A stretch of DNA of 64,000 nucleotides. Source: an uncultured Rhodobacter sp. (lineage in GTDB: Bacteria; Pseudomonadota; Alphaproteobacteria; Rhodobacterales; Rhodobacteraceae). A program made the position numbers and the translations under genes. The stretch is from positions 158,131 to 222,130 of the forward strand of contig CAMFII010000008.1 in the NCBI GenBank assembly GCA_945952585.1, written 5' to 3'. The notes under the pieces are model-generated. The model was given only the letters and a program-made list of their open reading frames with translations. It was not told where the DNA came from and did not search any database. Shown piece after piece: positions 36,910 through 48,007 of this stretch. Position 1 is the stretch's first letter, and each line of letters starts with the position of its first letter.

Positions 36910-36931
36910 GCCCCGGAACGAATCCCGGGGC
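36910..36931 (-). other. 5'-leader hairpin of the rplB transcript
   Basis: A 7-bp stem (GCCCCGG/CCGGGGC, 8-nt loop) begins about 8 nt after the predicted transcription start, with ATTTTTG seven bases downstream. It could be a stability stem, an attenuator, or a weak terminator for upstream readthrough. Confidence 0.55.
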
Positions 36932-36945
36932 CGCGCGACTGGGGC

Positions 36946-36974
36946 GATTTAGCAGGGCAGCAGAAGGGTGTCCA
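36946..36974 (-). promoter_or_regulatory. Predicted promoter of the rplB-rplP unit
   Basis: On the minus strand TGGACA (36969-36974) and TAAATC (36946-36951) are separated by 17 bp, in the gap between the orphan gene and rplB. The rest of this 274-bp gap shows no gene. Confidence 0.7.
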
Positions 36975-37103
36975 TAGCTCCCGCGAGGACCAAACCCAGG
37001 AATCTTGCAAGGAACTTTCAAGAGAACGTTCGCTTGCGAATGGCATGGCCTGAGGATGGCGAGCTGGTCGCCAGACCTGGCAATTCGCCGTTGATCGTTC
37101 CCG

Positions 37104-38108
37104 CTAGGCCAGCAGGTCAGCAGCATTCAGTAGGGCGACGCTGCTCGACCCATAGTTGGTCACTGCAATCAAGCCGTCTTGTGAAATGCCCAAACCGTGC
37201 GGGAAGTTCAAACAGTCGCCGCTGTAGATTGCCGCTATCTCTCCGCTTTCGGCATCGATCGCAAGAAGCCGGTCGCCAAGCTGGTCGGGAATCCAGATAT
37301 GCTGGCCCCAGACATCGATTGCATCCGAATGCACCCCGGGCAGCTTGCAGAGACACTTCCAACCACTCATGCGGTCCGAGTGGTACCATATCGTTGTAGC
37401 GACATCGTCGTACGCCGCCTTCTTCGGGCTCTTCGAGACCGCGATGGCTAGATAGCGCCCCCTGGCCCGGTCCTCGCATACGTCGCGCACGCCCCACGGC
37501 GCTGGAAGGGTGTGCAGCGTCTCTCCTATTGCGAAGCGCGGCGAGACACCCGTGTGGATAGACCAGCAGAACCGCCCGGCTTCGTCATAGGCCACCCCAT
37601 GACAAAAGTCTTTTGTCGGTGAGACTTTCGTGTCGATCGGTTCCATCGTCCAACCGGCCGCGCTGTCCGCAATATGCCTGATCTTGAATCGACTGTAGAT
37701 GCATTGCCAGCACCCGCTGACTGCCACTTCCCAAACTCCAGCTTCGAGAGGCTTTGCTGCGATATCATCGGTGAGATGCTCGACCTCGCCGACCCAGACC
37801 GGGGCATCGAAGTGGTCAATGTCGAAGACGGCAATTCGCAGTCCGCTGCGATGAGCGACGATCATGGTGCTCCGATCGAGCCACCAAACACCCGTCAGGG
37901 TGGAATATCGCTCACCGCTCTTGCCGATATGCAATGGTGGCGTACCTGCGCGGTTCGGCTCTTCCCAAACCACGTAGTTCACGGCCGAGGCGATGGATAC
38001 GGATCCACGTCTGGCGCCAGCCTCGGATTTCTGGGCTGTGCGTCCCTCTGGAGGAAACAACCGCGCCTGGAACCGATTTAACAAACGGCGTGCGGATACG
38101 TTCTTCAA
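37104..38108 (-). CDS. Unrecognised protein, possibly beta-propeller
   Basis: This frame of about 334 residues has regularly spaced segments with Trp, Asp and Gly (TGVWWLDRSTMIVAHRSG, CHGVAYDEAGRFCWSIHTG, VHSDAIDVWGQHIWIPDQLG, FPHGLGISQDGLIAVTNYG). They suggest a six- or seven-bladed propeller such as an NHL or SMP-30-like fold. No signal peptide or known active site is evident. The start is uncertain: TTG 38108 has GTGGAG upstream; later GTG codons near residue 45 are alternatives. Its GC looks lower than the flanking ribosomal genes (about 55-60% in stretches I counted against about 73% in rplB), suggesting transfer. It interrupts the S10 operon between rplW and rplB. Confidence 0.65.
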   Translation of the reverse strand: MKNVSARRLLNRFQARLFPPEGRTAQKSEAGARRGSVSIASAVNYVVWEEPNRAGTPPLHIGKSGERYSTLTGVWWLDRSTMIVAHRSGLRIAVFDIDHFDAPVWVGEVEHLTDDIAAKPLEAGVWEVAVSGCWQCIYSRFKIRHIADSAAGWTMEPIDTKVSPTKDFCHGVAYDEAGRFCWSIHTGVSPRFAIGETLHTLPAPWGVRDVCEDRARGRYLAIAVSKSPKKAAYDDVATTIWYHSDRMSGWKCLCKLPGVHSDAIDVWGQHIWIPDQLGDRLLAIDAESGEIAAIYSGDCLNFPHGLGISQDGLIAVTNYGSSSVALLNAADLLA

Positions 38109-38136
38109 TCCGGGGCTCCACTCGATACGTTACACC

Positions 38137-38176
38137 CCAAAATGACAGAACGCCGGCCTTCCAGCCAGCGTTCTGT
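38137..38176 (-). terminator. Rho-independent terminator after rplW
   Basis: A 9-bp stem (ACAGAACGC/GCGTTCTGT) with inner GGC/GCC pairing, followed on the minus strand by CATTTTGG, lies 20 bp after the rplW stop. It ends the str-S10 transcript before the orphan gene. Confidence 0.82.
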
Positions 38177-38195
38177 TTCACGCATCAGGAACGGA

Positions 38196-38492
38196 TCAAA
38201 GGCCGGTCGTAACGTCGATCGACTGACCGTCTTCCAGCGTCACATAGGCCTTCTTCTTGTCCGAACGGACGCCGGGGCGACCGCGGAACCGCTTTTCCTT
38301 GCCTTTGGTGATGGTGGTGTTGACCGCCTTCACCTTCACGCCGAAGACCGCCTCGACCGCTTCCTTGATCTGCGGCTTCGTCGCGTCCATGGCCACCTGG
38401 AAGACCACGGCATTGGCGTCGGACGCCATGGTGGCCTTCTCGGTGATCACCGGCTTCTTGATCACGTCGTAGTGTTCGGGTTTCGCGCTCAT
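38196..38492 (-). CDS. rplW: 50S ribosomal protein L23
   Basis: This 98-residue protein has [14 protein letters not shown] near the start and [14 protein letters not shown], the family pattern. L23 docks trigger factor and SRP at the tunnel exit. It overlaps rplD by 4 bp (ATGA). It is followed by a terminator rather than rplB. Confidence 0.98.
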   Translation of the reverse strand: MSAKPEHYDVIKKPVITEKATMASDANAVVFQVAMDATKPQIKEAVEAVFGVKVKAVNTTITKGKEKRFRGRPGVRSDKKKAYVTLEDGQSIDVTTGL

Positions 38493-39109
38493 TTCAGGCG
38501 AGCCTCCAGTGCTTCGACAGCCGCCTTCGTGAGCACGAGCGTGTCACGCTTGAGGATGTCATAGACGTTGGCGCCGATCGACGGCAGCACATCGAGACCC
38601 TCGATGTTGCGCGCCGCCTTGGCGAAGTTCTCGTTGACCTCGGCGCCGTCGATGATGAGCACGCGCTTCCAGCCGAGTTCCTTCGCCGCCTTGGCCAGAA
38701 CTGCGGTCTTGGCTTCGGCCATCACGGCCGCATCCAGAACCACCAGCTCGCCGGCCTGGGCTTTCGCCGAGAGGGCGTGCTTCAGGCCGAGGGCGCGGAA
38801 CTTCTTCGGCAGGTCATGGGCGTGGCTGCGGGGCGTCGGGCCCTTGTAGACACCACCATGACGGAAGATCGGGGCCTTCTTGGAACCGTGGCGGGCGCCG
38901 CCGGTGCCTTTCTGGCGGTAGATCTTCTTGGTCGAATAGCTCACGTCCGACTTGCCGAGCACCGAGTGGGTACCGGCCTGGGCTTTCGCCCGCTGCCAAC
39001 GCACGACGCGGTGCAGGATGTCGGCGCGCGGCTCGAGGCCGAACAGCGCTTCGTCCAGATCAATGGAGCCGGCCTTGCCGCCGTCCAGCTTGATCACATC
39101 GAGTTTCAT
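38489..39109 (-). CDS. rplD: 50S ribosomal protein L4
   Basis: This 206-residue protein has a globular domain and the extended tunnel loop containing [25 protein letters not shown] sequence (residues about 65-85). In E. coli L4 also represses its own operon; whether that applies here is unknown. It overlaps rplC and rplW by 4 bp each, indicating coupling. Confidence 0.98.
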   Translation of the reverse strand: MKLDVIKLDGGKAGSIDLDEALFGLEPRADILHRVVRWQRAKAQAGTHSVLGKSDVSYSTKKIYRQKGTGGARHGSKKAPIFRHGGVYKGPTPRSHAHDLPKKFRALGLKHALSAKAQAGELVVLDAAVMAEAKTAVLAKAAKELGWKRVLIIDGAEVNENFAKAARNIEGLDVLPSIGANVYDILKRDTLVLTKAAVEALEARLK

Positions 39110-39825
39110 GCTTCACCCCCTTCGGCGGGCGCTTCCACGGCGGGAGCCGCAGCGCTGCGGATCGCGGCGGGCATCGGCAGGCCAGCGGGGGCCGCCTTCT
39201 TCACCGCGTCCTTGATCGTGACCCAGCCGCCCTTGGAACCGGGGACCGCGCCTTTGATCATGATGAGGCCACGTTCGGCATCCGTGCGGACGACTTCCAG
39301 GTTCTGCGTGGTCACACGGACCGAACCCAGATGACCGGCCATCTTCTTGCCGCGGAACACCTTGCCGGGATCCTGGCACTGACCGGTCGAGCCGTGCGAG
39401 CGGTGCGAGACCGACACGCCGTGCGAGGCACGCAGACCGCCGAAGTTGTGCCGCTTCATGGCACCGGCGAAACCCTTACCGATCGAGGTGCCCGCGACGT
39501 CGACATACTGACCCGCGAGGTAGTGGTCGGCGGTGATTTCCGCGCCCACGTCGATCAGGTTGTCCGGGCTGACGCGGAACTCGGCGATCTTGCGCTTCGG
39601 CTCCACGTTCGCTTTCGCGAAGTGGCCCCGCTGCGCGGCCGTGGTCCGCTTGGCCTTGGCAGCACCGGCGCCGAGCTGGACGGCGGTATAGCCGTCACGG
39701 TCGGCCGTGCGCTGTGCGACGACCTGCAGGTTGTCGAGTTGAAGGACGGTCACGGGAACTTGCTTCCCGTCCTCCAGGAACAGCCGGGTCATGCCCAGCT
39801 TCTTTGCGATAACGCCAGAGCGCAT
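39106..39825 (-). CDS. rplC: 50S ribosomal protein L3
   Basis: This 239-residue protein has [16 protein letters not shown] at the start, [12 protein letters not shown] and [17 protein letters not shown] near the peptidyl-transferase centre, including the Gln region methylated by PrmB in other bacteria. ATG 39825 is favoured over ATG 39831 because AAGGGGG is then seven bases upstream. It ends with an Ala/Glu-rich extension. Confidence 0.97.
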   Translation of the reverse strand: MRSGVIAKKLGMTRLFLEDGKQVPVTVLQLDNLQVVAQRTADRDGYTAVQLGAGAAKAKRTTAAQRGHFAKANVEPKRKIAEFRVSPDNLIDVGAEITADHYLAGQYVDVAGTSIGKGFAGAMKRHNFGGLRASHGVSVSHRSHGSTGQCQDPGKVFRGKKMAGHLGSVRVTTQNLEVVRTDAERGLIMIKGAVPGSKGGWVTIKDAVKKAAPAGLPMPAAIRSAAAPAVEAPAEGGEA

Positions 39826-39837
39826 TGTCATGCCCCC

Positions 39838-40146
39838 TTACACTTTGATTTCGACATCCACGCCGGCCGCGAGGTCGAGCTTCATCAGCGCGTCCACGGT
39901 CTGCGGGGTCGGATCGACGATGTCGAGAAGACGCTTGTGCGTCCGGATTTCCCACTGGTCGCGCGACTTCTTGTTGATGTGCGGACCACGGAGAACCGTG
40001 AATTTCTCGATCTTGTTCGGCAGCGGGATCGGGCCGCGCACTTGCGCGCCGGTCCGCTTGGCGGTGTTCACGATTTCCGCGGTGCTGGCGTCCAGCACGC
40101 GGTAATCGAAGGCTTTCAGCCGGATGCGGATGGTTTGAGTCGACAT
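39838..40146 (-). CDS. rpsJ: 30S ribosomal protein S10
   Basis: This 102-residue protein has [14 protein letters not shown] and [19 protein letters not shown], the S10 signature. It also acts as NusE in transcription antitermination. It follows tuf by 57 bp. Confidence 0.98.
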   Translation of the reverse strand: MSTQTIRIRLKAFDYRVLDASTAEIVNTAKRTGAQVRGPIPLPNKIEKFTVLRGPHINKKSRDQWEIRTHKRLLDIVDPTPQTVDALMKLDLAAGVDVEIKV

Positions 40147-40171
40147 GTTCCTGTCCTCGGGCTTTTGGCTG

Positions 40172-40194
40172 GGGCGGGGGCGGAACCCCCGCCC
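40172..40194 (-). other. Hairpin between tuf and rpsJ
   Basis: A perfect 9-bp repeat (GGGCGGGGG/CCCCCGCCC, 5-nt loop) begins 9 bp after the tuf stop. No T-run follows, so transcription into rpsJ probably continues; processing or 3'-end protection of tuf mRNA is likelier. Confidence 0.7.
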
Positions 40195-40203
40195 TTCCCC
40201 CGA

Positions 40204-41379
40204 TTACTCGATGATTTTGGAGACGACGCCGGCGCCGACGGTGCGGCCGCCTTCACGGATGGCGAAGCGGAGCTTCTCTTCCATGGCGATCGGCGCGATC
40301 AGCTCGACGTTGAACTTCAGGTTGTCGCCCGGCATCACCATCTCGGTGCCTTCCGGCAGCTGCACGGTGCCCGTAACGTCCGTCGTCCGGAAGTAGAACT
40401 GCGGACGGTAGTTCGCGAAGAACGGGGTGTGGCGGCCGCCTTCTTCCTTCGTCAGGATGTAGGCTTCGGCTTCGAACTTCGTGTGCGGCTTCACCGAACC
40501 CGGCTTGCAGAGAACCTGGCCACGCTCGATGCCGTCACGGTCGACGCCGCGCAGCAGCAGACCGACGTTGTCGCCGGCTTCGCCCTGGTCAAGCAGCTTG
40601 CGGAACATCTCGACGCCGGTGCAGACCGTCTTCTTCGACGGGCGGATGCCGACGATTTCCAGTTCCTCGCCGACCTTCACCACGCCGCGCTCGATCCGGC
40701 CGGTGGCAACGGTGCCGCGGCCCGAGATCGAGAACACGTCTTCGACCGGCATCAGGAACGGCTGGTCAACGGCGCGCGCCGGGGTCGGGATATAGGCATC
40801 GACCGCCGCGATCAGTTCGCGGATCGCGTCTTCGCCGATCGCCTTCTCGGTGCCGTTCATCGCGTGCAGGGCCGAACCCTTGATGATCGGGATGTCGTCG
40901 CCGGGATAGTCGTAGGACGACAGGAGCTCACGGATCTCCATCTCGACCAGCTCAAGGAGTTCCGGGTCATCGACCTGGTCGACCTTGTTCATGAACACGA
41001 CCATGTAGGGGATACCCACCTGGCGGCCGAGCAGGATGTGCTCGCGGGTCTGCGGCATCGGGCCGTCAGCGGCCGACACCACCAGAATCGCGCCGTCCAT
41101 CTGGGCGGCACCGGTGATCATGTTCTTCACATAGTCGGCGTGGCCGGGGCAGTCGACATGCGCATAGTGGCGCGAGTCCGACTCGTATTCCACGTGCGCG
41201 GTCGAGATCGTGATCCCGCGGGCCCGCTCTTCCGGCGCGCCGTCGATCTGGTCATAGGCGCGGAACTCGCCGAAATACTTCGTGATCGCCGCCGTCAGCG
41301 TCGTCTTGCCGTGGTCAACGTGGCCAATCGTGCCGATGTTGACGTGCGGTTTCGTCCGTTCAAACTTTGCCTTTGCCAT
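40204..41379 (-). CDS. tuf: Elongation factor Tu (complete copy)
   Basis: This 391-residue GTPase has G1 ([10 protein letters not shown]), the effector region (RGITIS), G3 (DCPGHADY) and G4 (NKVD), then beta-barrel domains 2 and 3 ending VVSKIIE. It delivers aminoacyl-tRNA to the ribosome. It follows fusA by 81 bp in the classical str order. A second tuf copy enters the window at the right edge; the visible C-terminal codons are nearly identical in protein but differ synonymously at the end. Confidence 0.99.
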   Translation of the reverse strand: MAKAKFERTKPHVNIGTIGHVDHGKTTLTAAITKYFGEFRAYDQIDGAPEERARGITISTAHVEYESDSRHYAHVDCPGHADYVKNMITGAAQMDGAILVVSAADGPMPQTREHILLGRQVGIPYMVVFMNKVDQVDDPELLELVEMEIRELLSSYDYPGDDIPIIKGSALHAMNGTEKAIGEDAIRELIAAVDAYIPTPARAVDQPFLMPVEDVFSISGRGTVATGRIERGVVKVGEELEIVGIRPSKKTVCTGVEMFRKLLDQGEAGDNVGLLLRGVDRDGIERGQVLCKPGSVKPHTKFEAEAYILTKEEGGRHTPFFANYRPQFYFRTTDVTGTVQLPEGTEMVMPGDNLKFNVELIAPIAMEEKLRFAIREGGRTVGAGVVSKIIE

Positions 41380-41417
41380 CTTGGCATCTCCTATTTCGGT
41401 GGCGGTGCGCGGCGCGC

Positions 41418-41453
41418 ACCCTACGGTTGGTAGGGTGGGCGTTCCCGCCCACC
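41418..41453 (-). other. Two overlapping hairpins between fusA and tuf
   Basis: ACCCTAC/GTAGGGT (41418-41436) and GGTGGGC/GCCCACC (41434-41453) share three bases, so they cannot both form completely. They lie 7 bp after the fusA stop. The second resembles palindromes at 27934 and 53291. Confidence 0.6.
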
Positions 41454-41460
41454 GCTCAAA

Positions 41461-43578
<2,118 letters not shown>

Positions 43579-43596
43579 GATCAGGCGTCCTTCCGC

Positions 43597-44067
43597 TTAC
43601 CAGCGATAATGGCTGAACGCCTTGTTGGCGTCGGCCATCTTGTGGGTGTCTTCCCGCTTCTTCACCGCCGTGCCGCGGTTGTTGACCGCGTCGGACAGTT
43701 CGGCGGCAAGGCGCTCTTCCATGGTGTTCTCGTTGCGCTTGCGGGCCGCGGTGATGAGCCAGCGGATCGCCAGGGCTTCGCGGCGCTCGGGGCGCACTTC
43801 GACCGGAACCTGGTAGGTGGCACCGCCGACGCGGCGCGAACGCACTTCGAGCGACGGCTTCACATTGTCCAGCGCTTCGTGGAAGGCCTGGATCGGCTCG
43901 CGCTTGAGGCGCGACTGAACGCGCTCGAGAGCGTTGTAGACGATGCTTTCGGCAACCGATTTCTTGCCGTCGATCATCAGGTTGTTCATGAACTTGGTCA
44001 GAACCCGATCGCCATACTTGGCATCAGGCAGCACTTCGCGCTTTTCGGCGGCGTGACGACGCGACAT
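43597..44067 (-). CDS. rpsG: 30S ribosomal protein S7
   Basis: This 156-residue protein has [20 protein letters not shown] and [19 protein letters not shown], and nucleates assembly of the 30S head. In E. coli it represses the str operon. It is 12 bp after rpsL. Confidence 0.98.
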   Translation of the reverse strand: MSRRHAAEKREVLPDAKYGDRVLTKFMNNLMIDGKKSVAESIVYNALERVQSRLKREPIQAFHEALDNVKPSLEVRSRRVGGATYQVPVEVRPERREALAIRWLITAARKRNENTMEERLAAELSDAVNNRGTAVKKREDTHKMADANKAFSHYRW

Positions 44068-44079
44068 CTGTCGAACTCC

Positions 44080-44451
44080 TTATTTCGGACGCTTCGCGCC
44101 GTATTTCGAGCGGCGCTGACGACGATCTTTGACACCCTGGGTATCGAGGACACCGCGCAGGATGTGGTAACGGACGCCCGGAAGGTCTTTCACCCGGCCG
44201 CCGCGGATCAGGACCACCGAGTGTTCCTGAAGGTTGTGCTTTTCACCGGGGATGTAGCTGATCACCTCGAAGCCGTTGGTCAGGCGGACCTTGGCCACTT
44301 TCCGCATAGCGGAGTTCGGTTTCTTCGGGGTCGTGGTGTACACGCGAGTGCACACGCCGCGTTTCTGCGGGCAGGATTCCAGGTGCTGCGACTTGGACTT
44401 CCGGACGTTCGCTTCCCGCGGCTTGCGGATCAGCTGTTGGATCGTCGGCAT
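44080..44451 (-). CDS. rpsL: 30S ribosomal protein S12
   Basis: This 123-residue protein starts [12 protein letters not shown]. The decoding-centre segments TTPKKPNSA and [11 protein letters not shown] are intact, so the Lys residues changed in streptomycin-resistant mutants are wild type. An upstream in-frame ATG at 44481 lacks family resemblance. It opens the str unit behind a strong promoter and a leader of about 235 nt. Confidence 0.98.
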   Translation of the reverse strand: MPTIQQLIRKPREANVRKSKSQHLESCPQKRGVCTRVYTTTPKKPNSAMRKVAKVRLTNGFEVISYIPGEKHNLQEHSVVLIRGGRVKDLPGVRYHILRGVLDTQGVKDRRQRRSKYGAKRPK

Positions 44452-44691
44452 ACGTTTCGCCTTCTCTTGCAACCCGTTCAATCACCCCTCGTCAGAGGTG
44501 GTTCCGGGGGCATTTCGCTCACAGGTGCCTTGCGCGTCCGCAAAACACAAAACCGCATTCATCCCCTTCGCTGAGGACGACGCGGTGGAATTCCAGAGGA
44601 TCGGGGCCTGCGCCCGGATCATGACCACTTCAGTTCGGATCCCGCGCCACAGATGCCGCCCAAAGAGGGAGGCCGCAGCGCAAGTGGGCGC

Positions 44692-44720
44692 CGTATATGG
44701 GGAGTCGCGGGGGATGTCAA
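44692..44720 (-). promoter_or_regulatory. Predicted promoter of the str operon (rpsL)
   Basis: On the minus strand a perfect -35 TTGACA (44715-44720), 17 bp, and TATACG (44692-44697). The region 44452-44691 is then the untranslated leader; I see no gene in it. The promoter lies just upstream of (and within 24 bp of) the PAP2 gene end. Confidence 0.8.
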
Positions 44721-44743
44721 CAGCGGCCCGAAGGTCCGCCGCG

Positions 44744-45442
44744 TCACTTCCGCTGCTCTGGCAAGAGCCAGATGCGCAGCAGGACCGCCACCATTGCCGT
44801 GAACAGGGCGGCAAAGATTGCGTCCGACAGAAAATGCCGGCCGGCGGCGATTCTCTGCAGCGCGATCAAGACCGGCAGCGACAGGATCGCGAGTTGCAGA
44901 CAGGCCCGCGTTCCCACAGCCAGGGACTTGCCGAGCACCTCCAGCAACAGCAGCAGGCTGATCGCAAGGGCGACCGCGCCGGACACCTCGCCCGAAACGA
45001 ACGAGCAATTCTTCGCACACTGGTCCGACCATTCGTAGGGCGGGGTGAAGTGCAGTGAGCCGCCGAATTCCAGCGTGTCCGCCGGGCGCGCCCTGCCCCA
45101 CAGCCGCTTTACGATCCCGTCGACCAGCAACGACGGACCCAGCAGATAGAGCAGGACGATATAGGCCCAGACCCGCTGGCCTACGCCAAGCACGTTGCCA
45201 CCAATGACCTGGCCGGCGATGAAGGCCGCGACGGCCAGGGCGATCAGGGCCTCGGATAACCTCCAGACAACCAGGCGCAGCTCATTCGGCCACCCTTTAT
45301 CCGCGTAGGAAAATCCGGAAGTGGGATTGCGGAAAAGTCCCGTCACCCAGGGGTCGAGACCCGGCCAGAGAATGAATACCATCAGGCTCAGCGCAATCGC
45401 AGCGAGAAGGATGACTATCCTGAACCGATCCTTACCGCGCAT
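44744..45442 (-). CDS. PAP2-family membrane phosphatase
   Basis: This 232-residue membrane protein with about five to six hydrophobic segments has PAP2 motif 1 (KRLWGRARP, K-x6-RP) and motif 3 (RIAAGRHFLSD, R-x5-H-x3-D). In motif 2 the usual PSGH reads VSGE, so the conserved His is replaced by Glu. It probably removes phosphate from a lipid carrier or from lipid A. It overlaps the GT39 gene by 11 bp, in an operon with GT2 and LAB_N genes, suggesting a lipid or lipopolysaccharide modification pathway. Confidence 0.83.
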   Translation of the reverse strand: MRGKDRFRIVILLAAIALSLMVFILWPGLDPWVTGLFRNPTSGFSYADKGWPNELRLVVWRLSEALIALAVAAFIAGQVIGGNVLGVGQRVWAYIVLLYLLGPSLLVDGIVKRLWGRARPADTLEFGGSLHFTPPYEWSDQCAKNCSFVSGEVSGAVALAISLLLLLEVLGKSLAVGTRACLQLAILSLPVLIALQRIAAGRHFLSDAIFAALFTAMVAVLLRIWLLPEQRK

Positions 45443-46877
45443 GCAGGCACTCCGCCTCAACGCGGTAAACGAGCAGGGGAACCTTCGCATAGGCCCCGCC
45501 ACGCCCGTCAAGGGCACCCAAGGCCTGGGCTGGGCTTTCCGGGCAGTTGGGCGGTGCCTCGGCCACGTAGATCACCGGGCCGGTCACGGCGGAAGGAAGG
45601 GCGTGCATCTGTTCATAGTGGTTTCCGGGCCTGCCGCGTGGCGGGACAGCATAGACGGCGATACCGGCATCACGGCCCGTGTAGAACAGATCCGCGAGGA
45701 TATCGCGCCGCTCGGCTACCACCGGCAGATCGCCCTGCGTCCGGGCAATCGCAAGGATTTGCAGGCTCATGTCCTCGCGGCCCAGCCAGCGCGCCAGGAG
45801 CGGCTGGGACCCATCGAAAGACAGCGCCGGAACCACGGTCAGGACCGGCAGGATCAGGGCAATCGCTGCGTTCAGGGCGACAGCCCCGATCAGCCAGGCC
45901 CGGTGCCGCAAGAGATAGGCCACCGCAACAACCGAGCCGGCGAAATAGGCTGACGCCGCCCAGTTGGCAAAGGCCCGGTCAAGAAAGGCCTGGACCGTGA
46001 CGATCAGGATGGCCGGAACCGAGAAGACCAGCAGTCGCCAGGCCTCGCTCCGTCCCGGCCGCACGGCGGCAAGGATCAGCGCGGCGAAGGCGATGGGTCC
46101 GAAGACAGCAAACTGGCTAAAGAAAAACTCTGCCATTCCGGCCGGGTTCAATTGGGCCAACCCCGGACCCTCGCGCACCCAGCCGACGTTGTCGAGCGTG
46201 TGCTCGGCCGTGGCCATGCCGTTCCGAAGGTTCCAGAGGATGTTGGGCGCGATGACAAGGCCGAATGCCGCAAGCATCCTGGCCCAGTTGGCGAGAGACA
46301 GCCTCAGGTCACGGAAGAGGATCGCGCCCAGAATCGCCCCGAGCAGGAAATAGACAGCGGCATACTTGGCCAGAAAGGCCAGCCCGATCAGCGCCCCGGC
46401 GAGCAGGGCGTCGTGACCTTCGCCCTTTTCGACAAGCTTGCGATGGAACAGAAGGGCGCCCGCGAAGAACGGCGCCATGATCGTGTCGGTCGAGATCATG
46501 AGCGAGCCGACAGCAACCATCGGAAGGGTCACGTACAGGGCGGCGACCCAGATCGCTGCGGCCCGTCCATGGATGCGCGCCGCCAATCCTGCCAGGATCA
46601 GCGCTGTCGCTCCGTGGAACAGCGGCGCGGGCATGCGCACCCAGAAGGGAGAATCGCTTCCTGCCAGGGTGGTCGTCGCCCCGATAACCCAGGCGATCAG
46701 CGGCGGCTTGGAATAATAGCCGAAGTCGAAATGCTGGCCCCAGAACCAGTACTGCGCCTCGTCGACGAAAAGGTCGGTACCGTCATAGGCCAGAAGCACC
46801 AACCGCGCGGCCGTAACAGCCGCGACAATCACCAGCGCCGGAACCAGCCAGCCGGAGGCTGCTTCAGATTTCTGCAT
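45432..46877 (-). CDS. GT39/ArnT-like membrane glycosyltransferase
   Basis: This 481-residue polytopic membrane protein has the ArnT/PMT-type first loop (TDLFVDEAQYWFWGQHFDFGYYSKPPLIAWV, with the catalytic-type Asp-Glu pair in VDEAQY at residues about 38-43), followed by some ten hydrophobic segments. Such enzymes transfer a sugar from a polyprenyl phosphate onto lipid A or proteins on the periplasmic face. The polyprenyl-sugar donor could be made by the GT2 enzyme encoded upstream. It overlaps LAB_N by 14 bp. Confidence 0.85.
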   Translation of the reverse strand: MQKSEAASGWLVPALVIVAAVTAARLVLLAYDGTDLFVDEAQYWFWGQHFDFGYYSKPPLIAWVIGATTTLAGSDSPFWVRMPAPLFHGATALILAGLAARIHGRAAAIWVAALYVTLPMVAVGSLMISTDTIMAPFFAGALLFHRKLVEKGEGHDALLAGALIGLAFLAKYAAVYFLLGAILGAILFRDLRLSLANWARMLAAFGLVIAPNILWNLRNGMATAEHTLDNVGWVREGPGLAQLNPAGMAEFFFSQFAVFGPIAFAALILAAVRPGRSEAWRLLVFSVPAILIVTVQAFLDRAFANWAASAYFAGSVVAVAYLLRHRAWLIGAVALNAAIALILPVLTVVPALSFDGSQPLLARWLGREDMSLQILAIARTQGDLPVVAERRDILADLFYTGRDAGIAVYAVPPRGRPGNHYEQMHALPSAVTGPVIYVAEAPPNCPESPAQALGALDGRGGAYAKVPLLVYRVEAECLHAR

Positions 46878-47169
46878 TCTGGTGGCGATGGATCAGCCAG
46901 AGGTTCCGGCCATAGATGAACACGCCAAGCGACTGGCCAAGGATAAAGACCGGGTCCATCCGGTGGATGGCATAAAACAGCAGGATCAATCCTCCCGCGA
47001 TCGAGAAATACCAGAACGAGACGGGCACGACCGACCGCTTGACCTTTTCCGAGGCCAGCCACTGGATCAGGAAACGGCCGGTGAACATCAGTTGTCCCAC
47101 CACCCCGATGATCACCCAGATCAACTCGCCGGTAGTGTTCACATGAAAGAAGGGCAGGATCTGCTGCAT
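46864..47169 (-). CDS. LAB_N domain small membrane protein (lipid-A-disaccharide synthase N-terminal-like)
   Basis: This 101-residue protein has three predicted helices and the LAB_N pattern (GQLMFTGRFLIQWLASEK, VPVSFWYFSIAGGLILL). The domain occurs fused to LpxB in some bacteria and alone next to ArnC/ArnT-like genes, where it may act as a small flippase-like or scaffold subunit. Function is unproven. It sits 4 bp after the GT2 gene and overlaps the GT39 gene, so the three are coupled. Confidence 0.87.
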   Translation of the reverse strand: MQQILPFFHVNTTGELIWVIIGVVGQLMFTGRFLIQWLASEKVKRSVVPVSFWYFSIAGGLILLFYAIHRMDPVFILGQSLGVFIYGRNLWLIHRHQNAEI

Positions 47170-47173
47170 GGGC

Positions 47174-47908
47174 TTACTTCCGTCCCTCTGGACCGATCGG
47201 TTGCGGATTGGCCTTCTTGCGCCGCCGGATCAGCCACATGACTCCGGCCAGATCGACGATCCCCACAAGCGCGCGCTGCAGGTTGCTGTAGTTCGACCGC
47301 CCTGCCCCGCGGGATCGGTGCCCGACATCGACCAGCAGCACCTCCCACCCGTCACGGCGGAACAGCGCCGGAAGGTAGCGATGCATGTGGTCGAAATAGG
47401 GAAGCGCCAGGAAGGCATCCCGACGGAACCCCTTCAGGCCGCAACCGGTATCCCGCGTGCCATCGTTCAAGGCCCAGCTGCGCAGCTTGTTCGCGAATTT
47501 CGACCCCATGCGCTTGGACCATGTATCCTGCCGGTTCACCCTTTGACCGGCGACCAGCGCCATTTCGGGCGGCCCTGCCAGCAGTGGCTGGAATAGCGCC
47601 GGCAGGAACTCCGGCGGGTTCTGGCCGTCTGCATCGAGGGTGCAGATCACGTCAGCCCGCGCCGCCTGGACGCCGGAATGGACCGCCGCGCTCTGCCCAG
47701 CCGAGCGTTCATTGCGCAGGACGCGCAGGTTCGGCTGGGTTTCCATCCGCTTGGTCAGAAGCCGGTCCATGCCGTCGGTCGATCCATCGTCGACAACGAT
47801 GACCTCATAGTCCACCAGTGGGCCCACGGCCGCATGGATCTCGTCCAGAAGCGTCGGGATGTTTTCCGATTCATTCTTGGCGGGAATGACGATGGAAACG
47901 CTTACCAT
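47174..47908 (-). CDS. GT2 family glycosyltransferase (polyprenyl-phosphate sugar synthase, ArnC/DPM1-like)
   Basis: This 244-residue GT-A enzyme has VSIVIPAKNESENI at the start, the DDGSTDG motif (residues about 42-48) and the metal-binding DADGQNPPE (about 93-101), as in dolichyl/undecaprenyl-phosphate mannose or glucose synthases. It lacks C-terminal membrane helices, so it is the soluble DPM1-like form. It probably charges a polyprenyl phosphate for the GT39 enzyme. ATG 47908 directly precedes the conserved domain; a TTG at 48004 is rejected. Confidence 0.88.
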   Translation of the reverse strand: MVSVSIVIPAKNESENIPTLLDEIHAAVGPLVDYEVIVVDDGSTDGMDRLLTKRMETQPNLRVLRNERSAGQSAAVHSGVQAARADVICTLDADGQNPPEFLPALFQPLLAGPPEMALVAGQRVNRQDTWSKRMGSKFANKLRSWALNDGTRDTGCGLKGFRRDAFLALPYFDHMHRYLPALFRRDGWEVLLVDVGHRSRGAGRSNYSNLQRALVGIVDLAGVMWLIRRRKKANPQPIGPEGRK

Positions 47909-48007
47909 GGTCTGCCGGCTGCCTTCCGTCCTTTGCGCAAGACCGCCATCCGTTTTGCGCCAGGCAGTCCCGCGCTGGTTAGCGGTCCGTGGTTCATGCG
48001 GCAACCC

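Noticed and set aside
37104..38108. Insertion sequence or phage gene at the rplW-rplB junction
   Set aside because: No transposase, terminal repeats or target duplications were seen, and the protein looks like a globular repeat fold.
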